53,655 nt of DNA from Nemertoderma westbladi (Eukaryota; Xenacoelomorpha; Nemertodermatida; Nemertodermatidae), in contig JAUCBJ010008297.1 of NCBI GenBank assembly GCA_032718475.1, positions 1 through 53,655 of the forward strand, in the 5' to 3' direction. A program made the position numbers and the translations under genes. Each line of letters starts with the position of its first letter. Within the stretch, counting starts at the first letter, position 1. Shown here in pieces: positions 8,691 to 19,900 of this stretch. Below the pieces are notes generated by a model. That model was not told where the DNA came from. It did no database searches and worked only from the letters and a program-made list of their open reading frames with translations.

Positions 8691-11108
8691 TTAATAAACA
8701 TGCACCATTAAAAAAGAAATTATATAAACCTGTAAGTAACTCGCAGCAAAATAAGCATCTACCACCATGGTGGGATAAAGAATTGCAAAAACTATTCGAT
8801 GAGAAGCAGATGAACCTCCGTAAATGGCGTAACTCAAGAAACTTAATGATCACAAAATATTTAAAAATAGTAGAAATGCTTTTAATGCCTTAAACAGTAA
8901 AAATAAAAACAAATACGTTCAAAGTCAATTCAGGGAAGCAGCCTCACCAAGTGACAAATGGAAGATAATAAACAATCTCCTTAATAAAAGTAGTAAGAAC
9001 AGCACAATAAAGCAATTAACCAACTCAAACTGTGTACTTGTAAATACAAGCAAAGGGATCGCGGAAATTCTAAATAATACATACATTGCTATGGGAAAAT
9101 TCACTGGACTAACATGTACGATTCGAAATTCAGGTCTAATTTCAACTAATAATAAAACTAATTTAAATTGTCAATTCGGATTCGTTAATGTGGATGAAAT
9201 TACAGTAGATAACATATTTTCTAAAATAAATACAAATAAATCAGCAGGCCCTTCAAAATTACCTCCCAAAATTATAAAATTGTTGGGGCCCAAAATAATA
9301 TTTCAATTTACATATTTAATAAATGAATGCATCACAAGATCAATATTTCCAAAACGCTTAAAATACGCTGATGTTACTCCTTTATTCAAAAATGGTGATA
9401 GGAGTGATCCAGTGAATTACAGACCAATTTCGGTAACGTCGACCTTAGAAAAAGTATTCGAAAAAGTATTATACAACCAGATAAGTGATTATCTAAATAA
9501 AAATAATTTGATAAACAAAACGCAATTTGGTTTTCGTAGGGGTTTTTCAACACGGGACGCAATAATTTATGCCACTGAAACTTGGAGGTACAGCCTAAAC
9601 CAAAATAAACACGTAGCCGTAGGTGCACTAGACCTAAGTAAAGCATTTAATTCTCTAGACCATTCAATTCTTTTAGGTAAGCTAGTAGAATTAGGATTTC
9701 ATGGCACTTCAATTAATATGATTAATAGTTTTCTCTATCCACGATATCAACGCACTAAAGCAAATGGTGTTTTCTCCACTTGGCAACTCGTACCTAGAGG
9801 AATTCCACAGGGGACTATTCTAGGGCCAATATTGTTTGTAATTTATGTAAATTCCATAGCAAATATACCGGATATACACTTGATACAGTACGCAGATGAT
9901 ACACTTATATACTGTACAAATAAGGATCCTCTAAAAGCATCACAAACCTTAGAAAAACACATACTCGCACTTGAAGAAATATTTTCAGACCTAAAACTAA
10001 AATTGAACAATAAAAAAACCGAATTCATGCTTATAAGCCCGCATTCTAGAACACCTGATATAGAGGAGATTGTCTTAAAAATTAATCCGAATACGATAAT
10101 TAACCAATCCAAATCAATTAAATATTTAGGTATACTAATAGACAACAGAATGGAATGGAGGGAACACATCAACGATATAAAACATAAAATGACACAAGCA
10201 ATCTCCGGACTACGACAGATAAAAGGACAGCTACCACTCAAATCTAAACTTAATATAAACAAGGCGACAGTCCTACCATATCATAACTATTGCTGCGAGG
10301 TCCTAATTTCAATACAAAACAGTTACGGTGCAAAGGGAATACTTTACGGGTTAGAAAAAATACAAAATTACGGCTTAAGGGTAGTGTATAGCAAGAAAAA
10401 CAAGGACATGACAGGAACCGAATTACGAACCAAAGCAAAACTTCCTACACTGACAGCTCTACGAGAATACTTTGTATTAAAATTTTACTACAAATATATA
10501 TTTAATCTAAGTACACCATTTAAGAAACTACAACTACCATTTCTTAATAGTATAAGAACAAACGCATACTTAATAAATCCCAGAACACATAATATTAAAA
10601 TACCTACTACTAGGAACAACTACGGATTTAAAAGTTTAACTGTAAGTGCTACAAAAATCTGGAACGCATCTCTTATTACTCTAAAACAAATACGAAAATT
10701 AAAAACTTACATGGATAGCATTAAAAATCATTATTATACAATATATGACCGTGACTCCATAACATAGCAACAAGTAACTTATACAACTTAGAATATACTG
10801 TGATAAAGTAAATAATTAATGTGTGTACGTATGTGTGGGTGGTGTAGTATGTGTGAAATAATGGTGTTTGTAATTGTAAGTATGGGGTGTGTGTGTCTAC
10901 GCGCCAATGTATTGGGTATGTATGTATAACATCAATATGACACCAGTGGATACACAGTAATGTAATTAGTGTAGGTCAGGGATTTGTCTGCCATACATGA
11001 CGCTTATTCACATAAATTATCAGCCGGGGCCACCCTCCATGCTGCCTTCAATTATTTTATATATTTGAAGTTTTGGGAATAAAAGAATTTATTATTATTA
11101 TTATTATT
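8690..11108 (+). mobile_element. CR1/Jockey-group LINE, 5'-truncated, ending in (ATT)n
   Basis: It is inserted in the host element between RNase H and integrase. Only the linker after the endonuclease, the reverse transcriptase and the 3' UTR are present. The 3' end is AATAAAAGAATTT followed by about eight ATT repeats (11086-11112). The left border is approximate, because host pol sequence blends into LINE sequence near 8680-8710. No clear target duplication was seen. Confidence 0.8.
8836..10767 (+). CDS. LINE reverse transcriptase ORF (5'-truncated)
   Basis: The RT frame is open from about 8836 to the stop at 10765-10767; the first in-frame ATG is 9091. A one-base frame change near 8836 joins it to a short upstream segment with the WWDKEL motif typical of the endonuclease-RT linker. 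RT motifs are visible in order: YRPISVTSTLEKVFEK, TQFGFRRGFSTRDAI, ALDLSKAFNSLDH, GIPQGTILGPILF and the catalytic QYADDTLIY (YADD at 9889-9900), then KYLGILID. The endonuclease is missing, so this copy cannot move alone, but the RT has no stop. The intact frame suggests a fairly young insertion. CR1- or Jockey-like by motif style; the exact clade is not assigned. Confidence 0.85.
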   Translation, partial: KKLNDHKIFKNSRNAFNALNSKNKNKYVQSQFREAASPSDKWKIINNLLNKSSKNSTIKQLTNSNCVLVNTSKGIAEILNNTYIAMGKFTGLTCTIRNSGLISTNNKTNLNCQFGFVNVDEITVDNIFSKINTNKSAGPSKLPPKIIKLLGPKIIFQFTYLINECITRSIFPKRLKYADVTPLFKNGDRSDPVNYRPISVTSTLEKVFEKVLYNQISDYLNKNNLINKTQFGFRRGFSTRDAIIYATETWRYSLNQNKHVAVGALDLSKAFNSLDHSILLGKLVELGFHGTSINMINSFLYPRYQRTKANGVFSTWQLVPRGIPQGTILGPILFVIYVNSIANIPDIHLIQYADDTLIYCTNKDPLKASQTLEKHILALEEIFSDLKLKLNNKKTEFMLISPHSRTPDIEEIVLKINPNTIINQSKSIKYLGILIDNRMEWREHINDIKHKMTQAISGLRQIKGQLPLKSKLNINKATVLPYHNYCCEVLISIQNSYGAKGILYGLEKIQNYGLRVVYSKKNKDMTGTELRTKAKLPTLTALREYFVLKFYYKYIFNLSTPFKKLQLPFLNSIRTNAYLINPRTHNIKIPTTRNNYGFKSLTVSATKIWNASLITLKQIRKLKTYMDSIKNHYYTIYDRDSIT

Positions 11109-13558
11109 ATTAACTTCGATTTACTCGCCCGGGTTTTAGGTTTGACTTTCTCCGCTCCCTTGGCTTGTCTAATCTCCGCCGTGGTAAGATGAGGAGGCCA
11201 TTCATCCTCTTCCTTGCTTAGGAAGTCGGGTCCACCTAACCAGTCTGGAGTATCTATCAGTTCTTGTGGAGTTGCTCCCCTGGAGGCGATGTCTGCTGGA
11301 TTAATCGTTCTGGGGCAATGTCTCCATTGATCTATCTTCGTGCGACTAAGTATAATGGCTACTCTGTTGGTAACGAAGACGCTCAACTGGCAGACTTCAT
11401 TGGTTATATACTCCAACACGAGTAAAGCATCGGTCCAATAGACAGTTTTCTCCAGTGGATAGTCGATCTGTTCTGTTACATTCCGGCCGATGGCTGTAGC
11501 GTATAGAGCCGCTTTTAACTCCGCTCGAGGAACTTTCAACTTGTTGTTTATCAAGGCCTTAGAGGTAACCAAGGCGACCTTAATTCCATCCGGAGTTTCA
11601 ACCCTCAGATAGGCTACTATACCTATTCCCATGTCGCTGGCGTCTCCAAACACATGGAGTTGATAGGAATACGTGGGGAGAACGTGACCAAAATAAGAAT
11701 GGGAAATCGTAAGATTCTCGATGGATGGTAGAGAATCTTCCCATTTCATCCACTTCTTTAATAGTTCTCCCTTAAGTGGATCATCCCACGAGTGGTTTTC
11801 AAGCCACATTTGTTGTACTAAACTCCGAGCAATCAATATAACTGGGCTAATAAATCCCAATGGATCGAAATAAGTGCTCAGGATACTTAGACAAATCCAT
11901 TTAGTTCGAATTGGATTATCTCACTGTTTTAGCTGGAAAAACAGGATATCTCTCTCCGTGTCCCATTTCAAACTAAGCGTCTTGGTTTCTGGAAGATCGT
12001 CCTTGATAAGGTCTAGATCTTTAACTCCTCGCTCTTCTACCGGGATCGATTCCAGAAATTCACGGGAGTTACTGGTGAATTTAGTTAATCGAAATCCACC
12101 TCTTTTCAAGCACTCTACCGTTCCCTTGGCGACATCAATGGCTTCTTCCACCGATGGGAGGGACTTTAAATTGTCGTCCATGTATATATCCCGTTTGATG
12201 TTGTCGATAACCTCTTTGGAGAAGGCGTCCCGGTTGTCATCAGCAGTGGTGCACACTACTGAGCAGGCGTTTGAAGGGCTCGAGATGATCCCAAAAGCCT
12301 GGATGGTCATCCAGTACTCCACCGGTTTCTGGTTGAGGTCTCCTTCAGGCCACCACAGAAATCGTAGGCTGTCCCGATCCCTATCCAGCGCCTTAACTTG
12401 TAAGAACATGCCTTCTATATCGGAGGCGAAAGCGATCGAATATTGTCGTAATCTTAAGAGTATTCCCAACAAGGATTGGAGTAAGTTTGGTCCCGGCAAC
12501 AACTCGGAGTTAAGGGATTGGCCCATGTAGAGGGCGGAGCCGTCAAATACTACCCGGACTTCGTGGGTTTACCGGGTTTGGGAACGTAATGATGTGTTAA
12601 ATAGTACGTTCTCTCAGTTATAGGTGTTTCTTCCGGTACTCACTCCACATATCCCTTGTCAATGAATTTCTTCAGCTGGGTCTTGTACATCTCCTTAGCT
12701 GAAGCATTTGCCGTAAGGCGTCGATGTAGTTGCGCAATTCTCTTCTCTGCCAAGGGTCGGTTGTTTATAAAATTGGGTTCTCGCCGTCGGAAAGGCAGAC
12801 CAATCTCATACCTATGTTGATCTTTAAGAAAATGTGTAGTCGTTTCCTGTATCTGCTTGGCTCTTTCCTCTTCTACCGATAGGGCCTTATCGTAGGAATT
12901 GGGCTCTACAGCCTCTTGAGTAAAGAATCGTACGGCGTGTTCATCGCGAGTCTTCGCATTGTAACGATCTATCACTTCATTCAGTTCGTCGTTGTAATCG
13001 ACTTGTCCCGCTGGATGGATGAGGTGACACAGGTTCACTTGGTTTTGCCAAGTTTCATTTTCCGTAAGGAGGTCGATGGTATTCTCCTCGTCGAATAGTT
13101 GATGAATATCGTCATTATCTGAGGAGTATGGTGTTCCCTCAGGTGTGTCATCTCCCTCACTGATTTCCTCTTCCCATTCACTCACCTGGTAGACTTGTTC
13201 TTTAGGTAGCCTTTCCATGAGAGTTCTACGGGAAGGTCCAGTAAAGTACCAACCTACTCTAGTTCTTCCCGCATAGGTTTGCAGTGGTTGCGGTTGAGCA
13301 GGCCGTTTCTCTAATGTCTCAAGCGCCTCATGCGCATTTTGGCCGATGAGTATTTGTACCCCTGGGTAGTCGGTGTTGAATCTAGGTATCTCATGCTGCT
13401 GGGTGAAATCGTCTTCATCCCAGTTATAAGGTTCCACTTGGCTGGTAGCGAAGTTCTTTATCGCCACCATTTTTACTGACCTTATACTGTGTTCTCCTAG
13501 TTCATCCTGGGGGGTGGACAACACGCCTACATAGTAGTCTGTAGCTACTGTAGATTTC
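11104..13558 (-). pseudogene. Protease end, reverse transcriptase and RNase H of the host BEL/Pao element
   Basis: Minus-strand pol from the second half of the DUF1758 protease through RT and RNase H. RT landmarks are VFDGSA, DIEGMFLQV, LRFLWWPEGD, FGIISSPSNA and the catalytic box IYMDD near 12190. The Pao-type region follows with YFDPMGFISP, then the RNase H-like HVFGDASDMG near 11655, ELKAAL, WTDALLVLEY and NPADIASRG. Breaks: TGA at about 12640, a frameshift near 12560, TGA near 11919, and loss of the frame at the LINE insertion (left end). This is the only RT-bearing BEL copy in the window, so it shows what elements A and B have lost. Confidence 0.85.
13554..13558 (+). repeat. Target-site duplication ATTTC, left of element B
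   Basis: ATTTC precedes the TG of the 5' LTR and recurs after the CA of the 3' LTR at 26173-26177. Five bases is typical for BEL/Pao. Confidence 0.9.
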
Positions 13559-14739
13559 TGTAAAAGCTTTTGCTGAATTGTCCGGTTATTTTTCCTTATT
13601 TTTCCCGTAAAATACTCTGTAGTTGGTTTACCAGGCATAAAAAGGCCGTGTCCTTGCTGTACTGGTGTTTTAGCGGACATAAAAGCTATTTCTTCTGTAT
13701 TTGTACTTTAGAGGACATAATCCGTAATTCCGTGACGTAAAAGCTCGATACTCTTGAAAACAGTGTCGCTACCATGACGACGGCTAGCAGCTGATATTGC
13801 CACGTCGACGTTTCTTTGTTTCTTTGTTCTCTCGTTGTTCAGGTTGACCAATCAGAGCGTTTGTTGTCTCTGTGTTGGAGGTGTATACAGAAACTCAGTA
13901 GTTCAGTGTTATGTTTTGCCCAGAGCCTAAGAACCGGCTTTTGGCACCTCCGTGTTTTCAGTTTTTAGTCCTACACTAGTAGGCTTAATTATAAGGACAT
14001 ATATCCGTTATCTGCATACTGCAGTACTGCATACACTGCATACTGTGTAACACTGTGCATACTTTATATTGTTATACTGCTATTTACTGTCAGTTCTTCA
14101 TAATATGGTTGATGAATTATTATATTTGGAATAACGACAAATAACCCCGAAAACCCAATATTCTTGATATACCGAAGGTAAGAGAGAAAGGTTACAGATA
14201 AATGATTGCGACCTATGTTGAGTGGTTTGAAGTGAATCTAATGTTATTTGATAGACCCTACATGATTTGGTCCGTGTTCCTTTTATATGTGACTAAAATC
14301 AGTGAAGATCGGCAGATCAGTGTGCAGTATTGTGCAGCATTGTGTATGAGTGAGACTGATAACGAAGCATTTCCTAAAGAATGCGCCATATATGTGAATT
14401 GTAACTAAGCCATATCGTTGTGAGTAGTTTAAGTCATAACTCTGTTTATATAGATAGAGCGCCACGTCCTAAAGGAACTGTTAATATTCCCTGAAGGTGA
14501 ATAATATTGTCAGAGATTATATAATACTGTCAGTCGAATAATACATTAGGCTTACATAGCAATAAGATTAAGCTGTCGAAATCAATCTCCCGGGTATATC
14601 CAACGGGTGAATGATCGCGCACAGATTGGTTTCAACTAGTGTAGTGAATCAAATACTTGTTAGAGGCTAAAGCGATTTATTATCTAGAAGACATCCTAAT
14701 TTGGCGGGTTAAACTGCCAAAGGTCTGAAAGCGCGAACA
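13559..14739 (+). repeat. 5' LTR of element B (1181 bp)
   Basis: Starts TGTAAAAGC, ends GCGCGAACA, and is nearly identical to 24992-26172. It contains GGCATAAAAAGG, two TTTAGCGGACATAAAA-type repeats near its start, degenerate CTGCATAC repeats near 14020-14060, a possible TATATAG at 14447-14453, and a block (GCGCCACGTCCTAAAGGAAC) that is also kept in the LTRs of A and of the host element. A 68-codon frame at 14202-14408 is not kept in A and is probably not a gene. Confidence 0.92.
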
Positions 14740-16984
14740 ATAACGGATATAGCTTCTTTATTGCAGTAAGCAATAAAGTTGAAAGTACCGGTCAACCGGT
14801 AAACCTGAACGGTACTTCAGTAGGTCAGTAGGCCCAACTGCCAGAACCGGTACTGCCGTAGGCCCGTAGGTCCAACTGCCAGAACCGGTACTTCTGTAGG
14901 TCCGTAGGCCTAACTGTCCTAACCGGTACTTCCGTATAAGTACAGCAGTATTATTCGATTTGATTATATATGCCGGTAGGTCTTAATAATTAATCGGGGA
15001 CGCCTGGTTTTTATTGGGATTTTACTTAGGCCTATTTCTGTCAGTTTTATTTATTTGTAGGCCAGTATTGAGCAGAAGGCGTGTAAGCCTGATCAGATTG
15101 TACAGACAATTTGTAGGCTGAGCTGTTGTCTGATTGCTGTTAAGTCTGAACGGATTGCAGTGTGTGTAGATCACCTGTCCGATAAAGAACGGTTAGGAAG
15201 TAGGGGCAGCGAACGCTGTAAGGTAAACCCCCAATTAAAGAATAAGTCGTACTACTGGGTTAGAACGCATACTACCTAATTATTTCGGAGTCTGCATGTC
15301 CTGTAGTTTATTTAGGCTTGAGAGTAGTCTGTCATCGTTTAGTCTGTACTTTGTTTGTGTAAGTCTGTACGGGTAGCGTATAATTTTATTTAGATAATTT
15401 GTAGGCTGGATAGTTGTCTGGCTGTTATTAGGTCTGAACGGATTGCAGCGTGTGTAGATCACTTGTCCGATAAAGAACGGTTAGGAAGTAGGGGCAGCGA
15501 ATGCTGTAAGGTAAACCCCCAACTAAAGAATAAGTCGTACTACTGGGTTAGAACGCATACTACCTAATCATTTCGGAGTCTGCATGTCCTGTAGTTTATT
15601 TAGGCTTGATAGTAGTCTGTCAGTATTTGGTCTGCATTTTGTTTGAGTAGTTTGTATGCGTAGCGTAATATTTATTATTCAGAGTTTATGCGATTATCCG
15701 CAACATTCATTTCCCAAGTTTGTTCCTACAGTAATTGTGTTTGTTATACATACCGCTATAGTTAAATTAACCCCGGTACTACACGGGCTGCTAGGCGTAG
15801 GTAAAGACTGGTGATTCTGTGCATCGGTCACTCCAGCAGATGCCGTGGTTCTTTTAGCTGTTCAAGTATTTTTAACTACAGATTATATGTTATACAAGTA
15901 CTCGTACCTAATTTAGGGTTTAGTGTACAGTGCTTTCCGAAAGTAATTAGTGTAGGCATTATATTTGTGTTGTAAAGTGGTTGATAGGCACGTTCGATTA
16001 GCTCTATTAGCTTCTAGGTAGGGACACTCCGTGATACATAACGTAGTACCTATAGCGATACGGCTATAGGTCGTCAGGCGGTGGTATTTTCCTATCTGGA
16101 CAACGCAGTGTATTTACTACTACTTATTATTTTCAAATACCGTAGTACCCTGTCCGTTGTAATAACCAGATTCTAACCCTTTGTTAGGCTGGTTTGTAGA
16201 CTTCTTGTAAAATTACCCTGAAAATTCGTATTTTGTGTTTTTTGTAAATTTTTGTGTTTATTTAGAGATTGTAATCTCACCCGAATTGTACGTAATTTGT
16301 AGTATTAAGTAACTTAGGTAAATTAGTATTATTTGTTTTAGTGTCCTATAAGTAACACTTCACTGAAAGCACACCGCTTTGTGTAGTGATTACTCCCCAG
16401 AAATAATAACATTTATTTCAAACATTGACAAAACCCATTAAAGGGTATATATATATTATAAATCAATTCAAAAGATTTATAAATAGTAGGCCTACCATAC
16501 AACCATTAGGTCTCCATATCAGTTGGTCTACTGCTCAAATAGCGGTAATAAAGTAAGTAAAGTAACCAAGTAACCCTAAAAATTCAGAAATTCAATTATT
16601 TAAAATAATTGATATACCGGTATTTACGATAGGCCTATTATCTTTATTTCTATAAATTTAGGCTGAAATTATACCGGTACTTGTAATTAATTCTAGTCCA
16701 GAATTATATACTACAAAACTGTAAGCTGTATACTGGTATTCCCGATAGGCCTATTATATATTATATATATTTGTGCTAAAATTATACCGGTATTCTGTGA
16801 TAAACCTAGTCTGTAATAATCGTTATATATACTATAAGCATACCGGTATTCTAATATATTATATATATCACGCTACACTGAGTAGCAGTATCGGTAATTA
16901 ATTACTAGGCTAGCAGTTAATACTGAATTACTAGACTTGCTCAGACTGTAATACAGCAGTAGACATTCAACTGTATACATAAAC
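14740..16984 (+). other. Long repeat-rich leader of element B
   Basis: A 2.2-kb leader before gag, with a related leader in the host element at 30559-32546. It contains a perfect hairpin just after the LTR (CTTTATTG, 7-base loop, CAATAAAG at 14756-14778) and about four units of a roughly 40-bp repeat with the core ACCGGTACT (14785-14940). A 288-bp unit is duplicated in tandem (about 15105-15392 and 15393-15680), and two copies of a roughly 130-bp AT-rich unit with ATACCGGTAT lie at 16611-16855. No TGG-starting tRNA primer site is evident directly after the LTR. Confidence 0.7.
14756..14778 (+). promoter_or_regulatory. Hairpin just after the 5' LTR of B
   Basis: An eight-base perfect stem, CTTTATTG/CAATAAAG, with loop CAGTAAG. 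The host element has the same stem twice after its LTR with different loops. It may serve in priming, dimerisation or packaging. Confidence 0.5.
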
Positions 16985-19900
16985 ATGTCTGATACTAAGC
17001 AGAACCTGTCAGACAGTTTATTAGATGTAACTATCTGCGACTCAGACAGAGATGTAGAACTGTCTAGTCGTAAGTTCAGTTCACCTCCCACTGTGAGGAA
17101 AGTCATCCCTCCAGTAGTAATAAAAGAACCTAGGCTGGTTCAACATCGTAGGTCTATCATAGGCACTCGAGCTCAGGTCAAACGGGACCAAGAAGCAGCG
17201 GAACAGCAACAACCCGCGAGCCAAGAACTTACTTCTCAACGGCCCGATAGCTCCAGTAGTGAAGATACGGTAGAACTGACACCCGAACGCGGAGCAAGGA
17301 TGACGGATGAGGTTTATTCGGATCCCCTTCTCATCCTTCCTGCAGCCGTACTCACTAGATTATTGATCGCTGTGGAAGAACACCAGATCGATTGGGCGAG
17401 AAGCCAGCGTTCCACTAGAGATAGTTATGCTGGATACACAAGGGAAGAACTGAAGTCCATGGTTGAGTCGCAATGGAACTTTCCCGGACCCGGACTCCCG
17501 TTTGATTTATCAGAAGCTGCCTGGGAAGACATACACCGGATGGGAGTAGCCAAGGAAACCATCGATCCAGCTGTGTGGAAGAGGTCCGCAGCCGGATACG
17601 CATAGGGATTCTTCAGCTCTATAGAGCGATTAAAAGAACAACTGTTTCATCAACCTCAAGGACCTCAAGAGCAGGGATTGCTGCTTTATCAAGTTAGAGA
17701 AAGAATTCTACGAATCAGGCTAATCTTATCAGCCTTTGAGGAGGCTTCTAAACGAAGACAAGACACGTCGTTGCAAGTCGCCGTAAAGACTTGGTTTCAA
17801 AGGGTGAATCTCCAGGTTCAAGGAACAGCTCAGTGGAAAGCTCAGCTAGAGGAGCGATCAACCCATGGAGAATCAACAGACGCTACTTTTTCCCAAGTGG
17901 AAAGTGAAGCGACGGCAGAGAAACCGCATAAGAGGGATGCCATTGACATCTATCTGTCGGACTATCAACGTTTTTTAGGTAATGACGAGTTGAGGAGAAG
18001 GTTAGAGGGACTTAGCCCTAATAGTGAAGGAACCAAGCTTGTGTTGGATGCCATCGATGTGGAAATGAGAGCTGCGAATCAGGCTAAATTCGATGAACAA
18101 CTCCGCATCGCTAGAGACCAAGAGGAAAGGGTTAAGAAAAAACGTATAGAAGACAGAAAGGCAGCGGCAGTAGCAGCAGCAGTGGCATCGGCAGAAGCGG
18201 AAAGAAAGGCGGCAGCGGCAGAGGCAGAAGCGGGAAGAAAGGCGGCAGCGGCAGAAGCCGAAGCGGAAAGAAAGGCGGCAGCGGCAGAGGCCGAAGCGGA
18301 AAGAAAGGCGACAGCGGCAGAGGCCAAAGTGGAAAGAAAAGTGGCAGAGGCAGTAGCAGAAGCAGAACGGAGAGCGACTGAAGAAATCACCCAGTTAGAA
18401 TTGGAAAACATTCAGGAGAATCAAGACTGCATAAATAAACAGTTAACAGCTAGCAATATGCAGATGATGAATCGATCTACTCCCAAACGACAGGGATATA
18501 CATCATCTGAGGAAGGTGATACCACCGATACTGAAGGCAAAGGAAATAGATCTCGTTTAAGCAGACGTAAAAGAACATTCCACCGTCAGAAATTGCCTGA
18601 TTTGCCTCCAGCTGTTAGAAGGCAACTAAATAACACCAACTTAGGTAGTACAGAGCCCACAGACCAAATAATTAAAATAGAAAGACTCCCTACTATAGTA
18701 GATGAGCCTGAAATAATTAGGCCTGTTCTTGAAATCACCCCTTCGGTGATAGACATACCTGTGCTCCCTGAGACTACCTCTAAATTCCCTTTGCATAGCA
18801 CTAAGCTACCTGTGCCCCGTAGAACTGCCCCGGATACAGTTCAGGTCCTGGACCCCGAGCGAATTATTCATAATTTGTCGCCCGTTGTCCCTCGTCCGCC
18901 CGCTACAACGTTGGCGACTCCCGCTTCGGCGGTCGAATGGGTGGACGAGAGACGGCGGGGGATGGATATCCTGCTCGGGCAGATGCAGGAGACTGTCCAG
19001 CAATTCAAGGGCACAGTAAGGGAAAGTAGGCTAGAGTTGCAAGAAGTGCAGCAAAGTATCGCGCTAGAACGCGATAAATTAGTAAATACTCAAAGAGGTA
19101 TACCACCACCCGCTGTAACAATGTGTCAACCTGTTAGGTCTGAAGTATCGCATGCGCAAGGTGTGGAGCCTACACGCATCTATACTGCTAGCGAAGTAGA
19201 AACTCCTATAGTGAACCCAATTAAGGGTAATTATAGACCTGTTGATAATGATATTCCATATAGAACTGATCATAATCCGAGAAATTTATATACCGATAAC
19301 TCGATATTAAATAACACGATGGCCCAAGAAAGTTTTACGCGTCAAATGGCTAGAACCGAAGCCCGGCAAGCGGTAAAGGTGGGAGAGATCGTCAAGTTCA
19401 ATGGAGATGAGATGAAATGGTTATCTTTTAATGAATATTATAAAGATAACATACAGAACTCTGTACTATCTAACGGAGAGAAACTTAGATTCCTCATCGA
19501 ATGTTTGGAAGGACCTCCCAAGTCAATGGCGTTAAAATTTATTGGACATCCAGATGGATTAAGACAAGTTTGGGATACACTAAACATCAGGTATGGTAAC
19601 AGGACTAACATAGCTAGGTATTTATATGCGAAATTAATGGCGCCCCGAAAGTTTCTTAGCAGCGGGATTATAGAGTTTTCCGATGAGATTCAGGAGATCT
19701 GTAGACAACTAGATTGGTTAGGTAAGTCTCATGAATACCAGAATTCTATGGTTGTAGGAGCCTTAGCATCTACTTTGCCCAAGGGTGGAGTAGGTACACG
19801 CTGGGACAAGAAGGTGTTATATATGATGGAACAACAACGACGAGACCCTACCATGACTGATCTCATGTCATTCTTAGATAGAGAAGTGAAATTACAGCTC

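Noticed and set aside
14202-14408. 68-codon ORF in the LTRs of B (also 25635-25841)
   Set aside because: Two LTR copies of one sequence; the frame is not kept in the LTRs of A or of the host.
18079-18411. Ala/Ser-rich minus-strand ORF
   Set aside because: Shadow of the gag coding repeat; the same applies to plus-strand frames at 29023-29578 over host gag.
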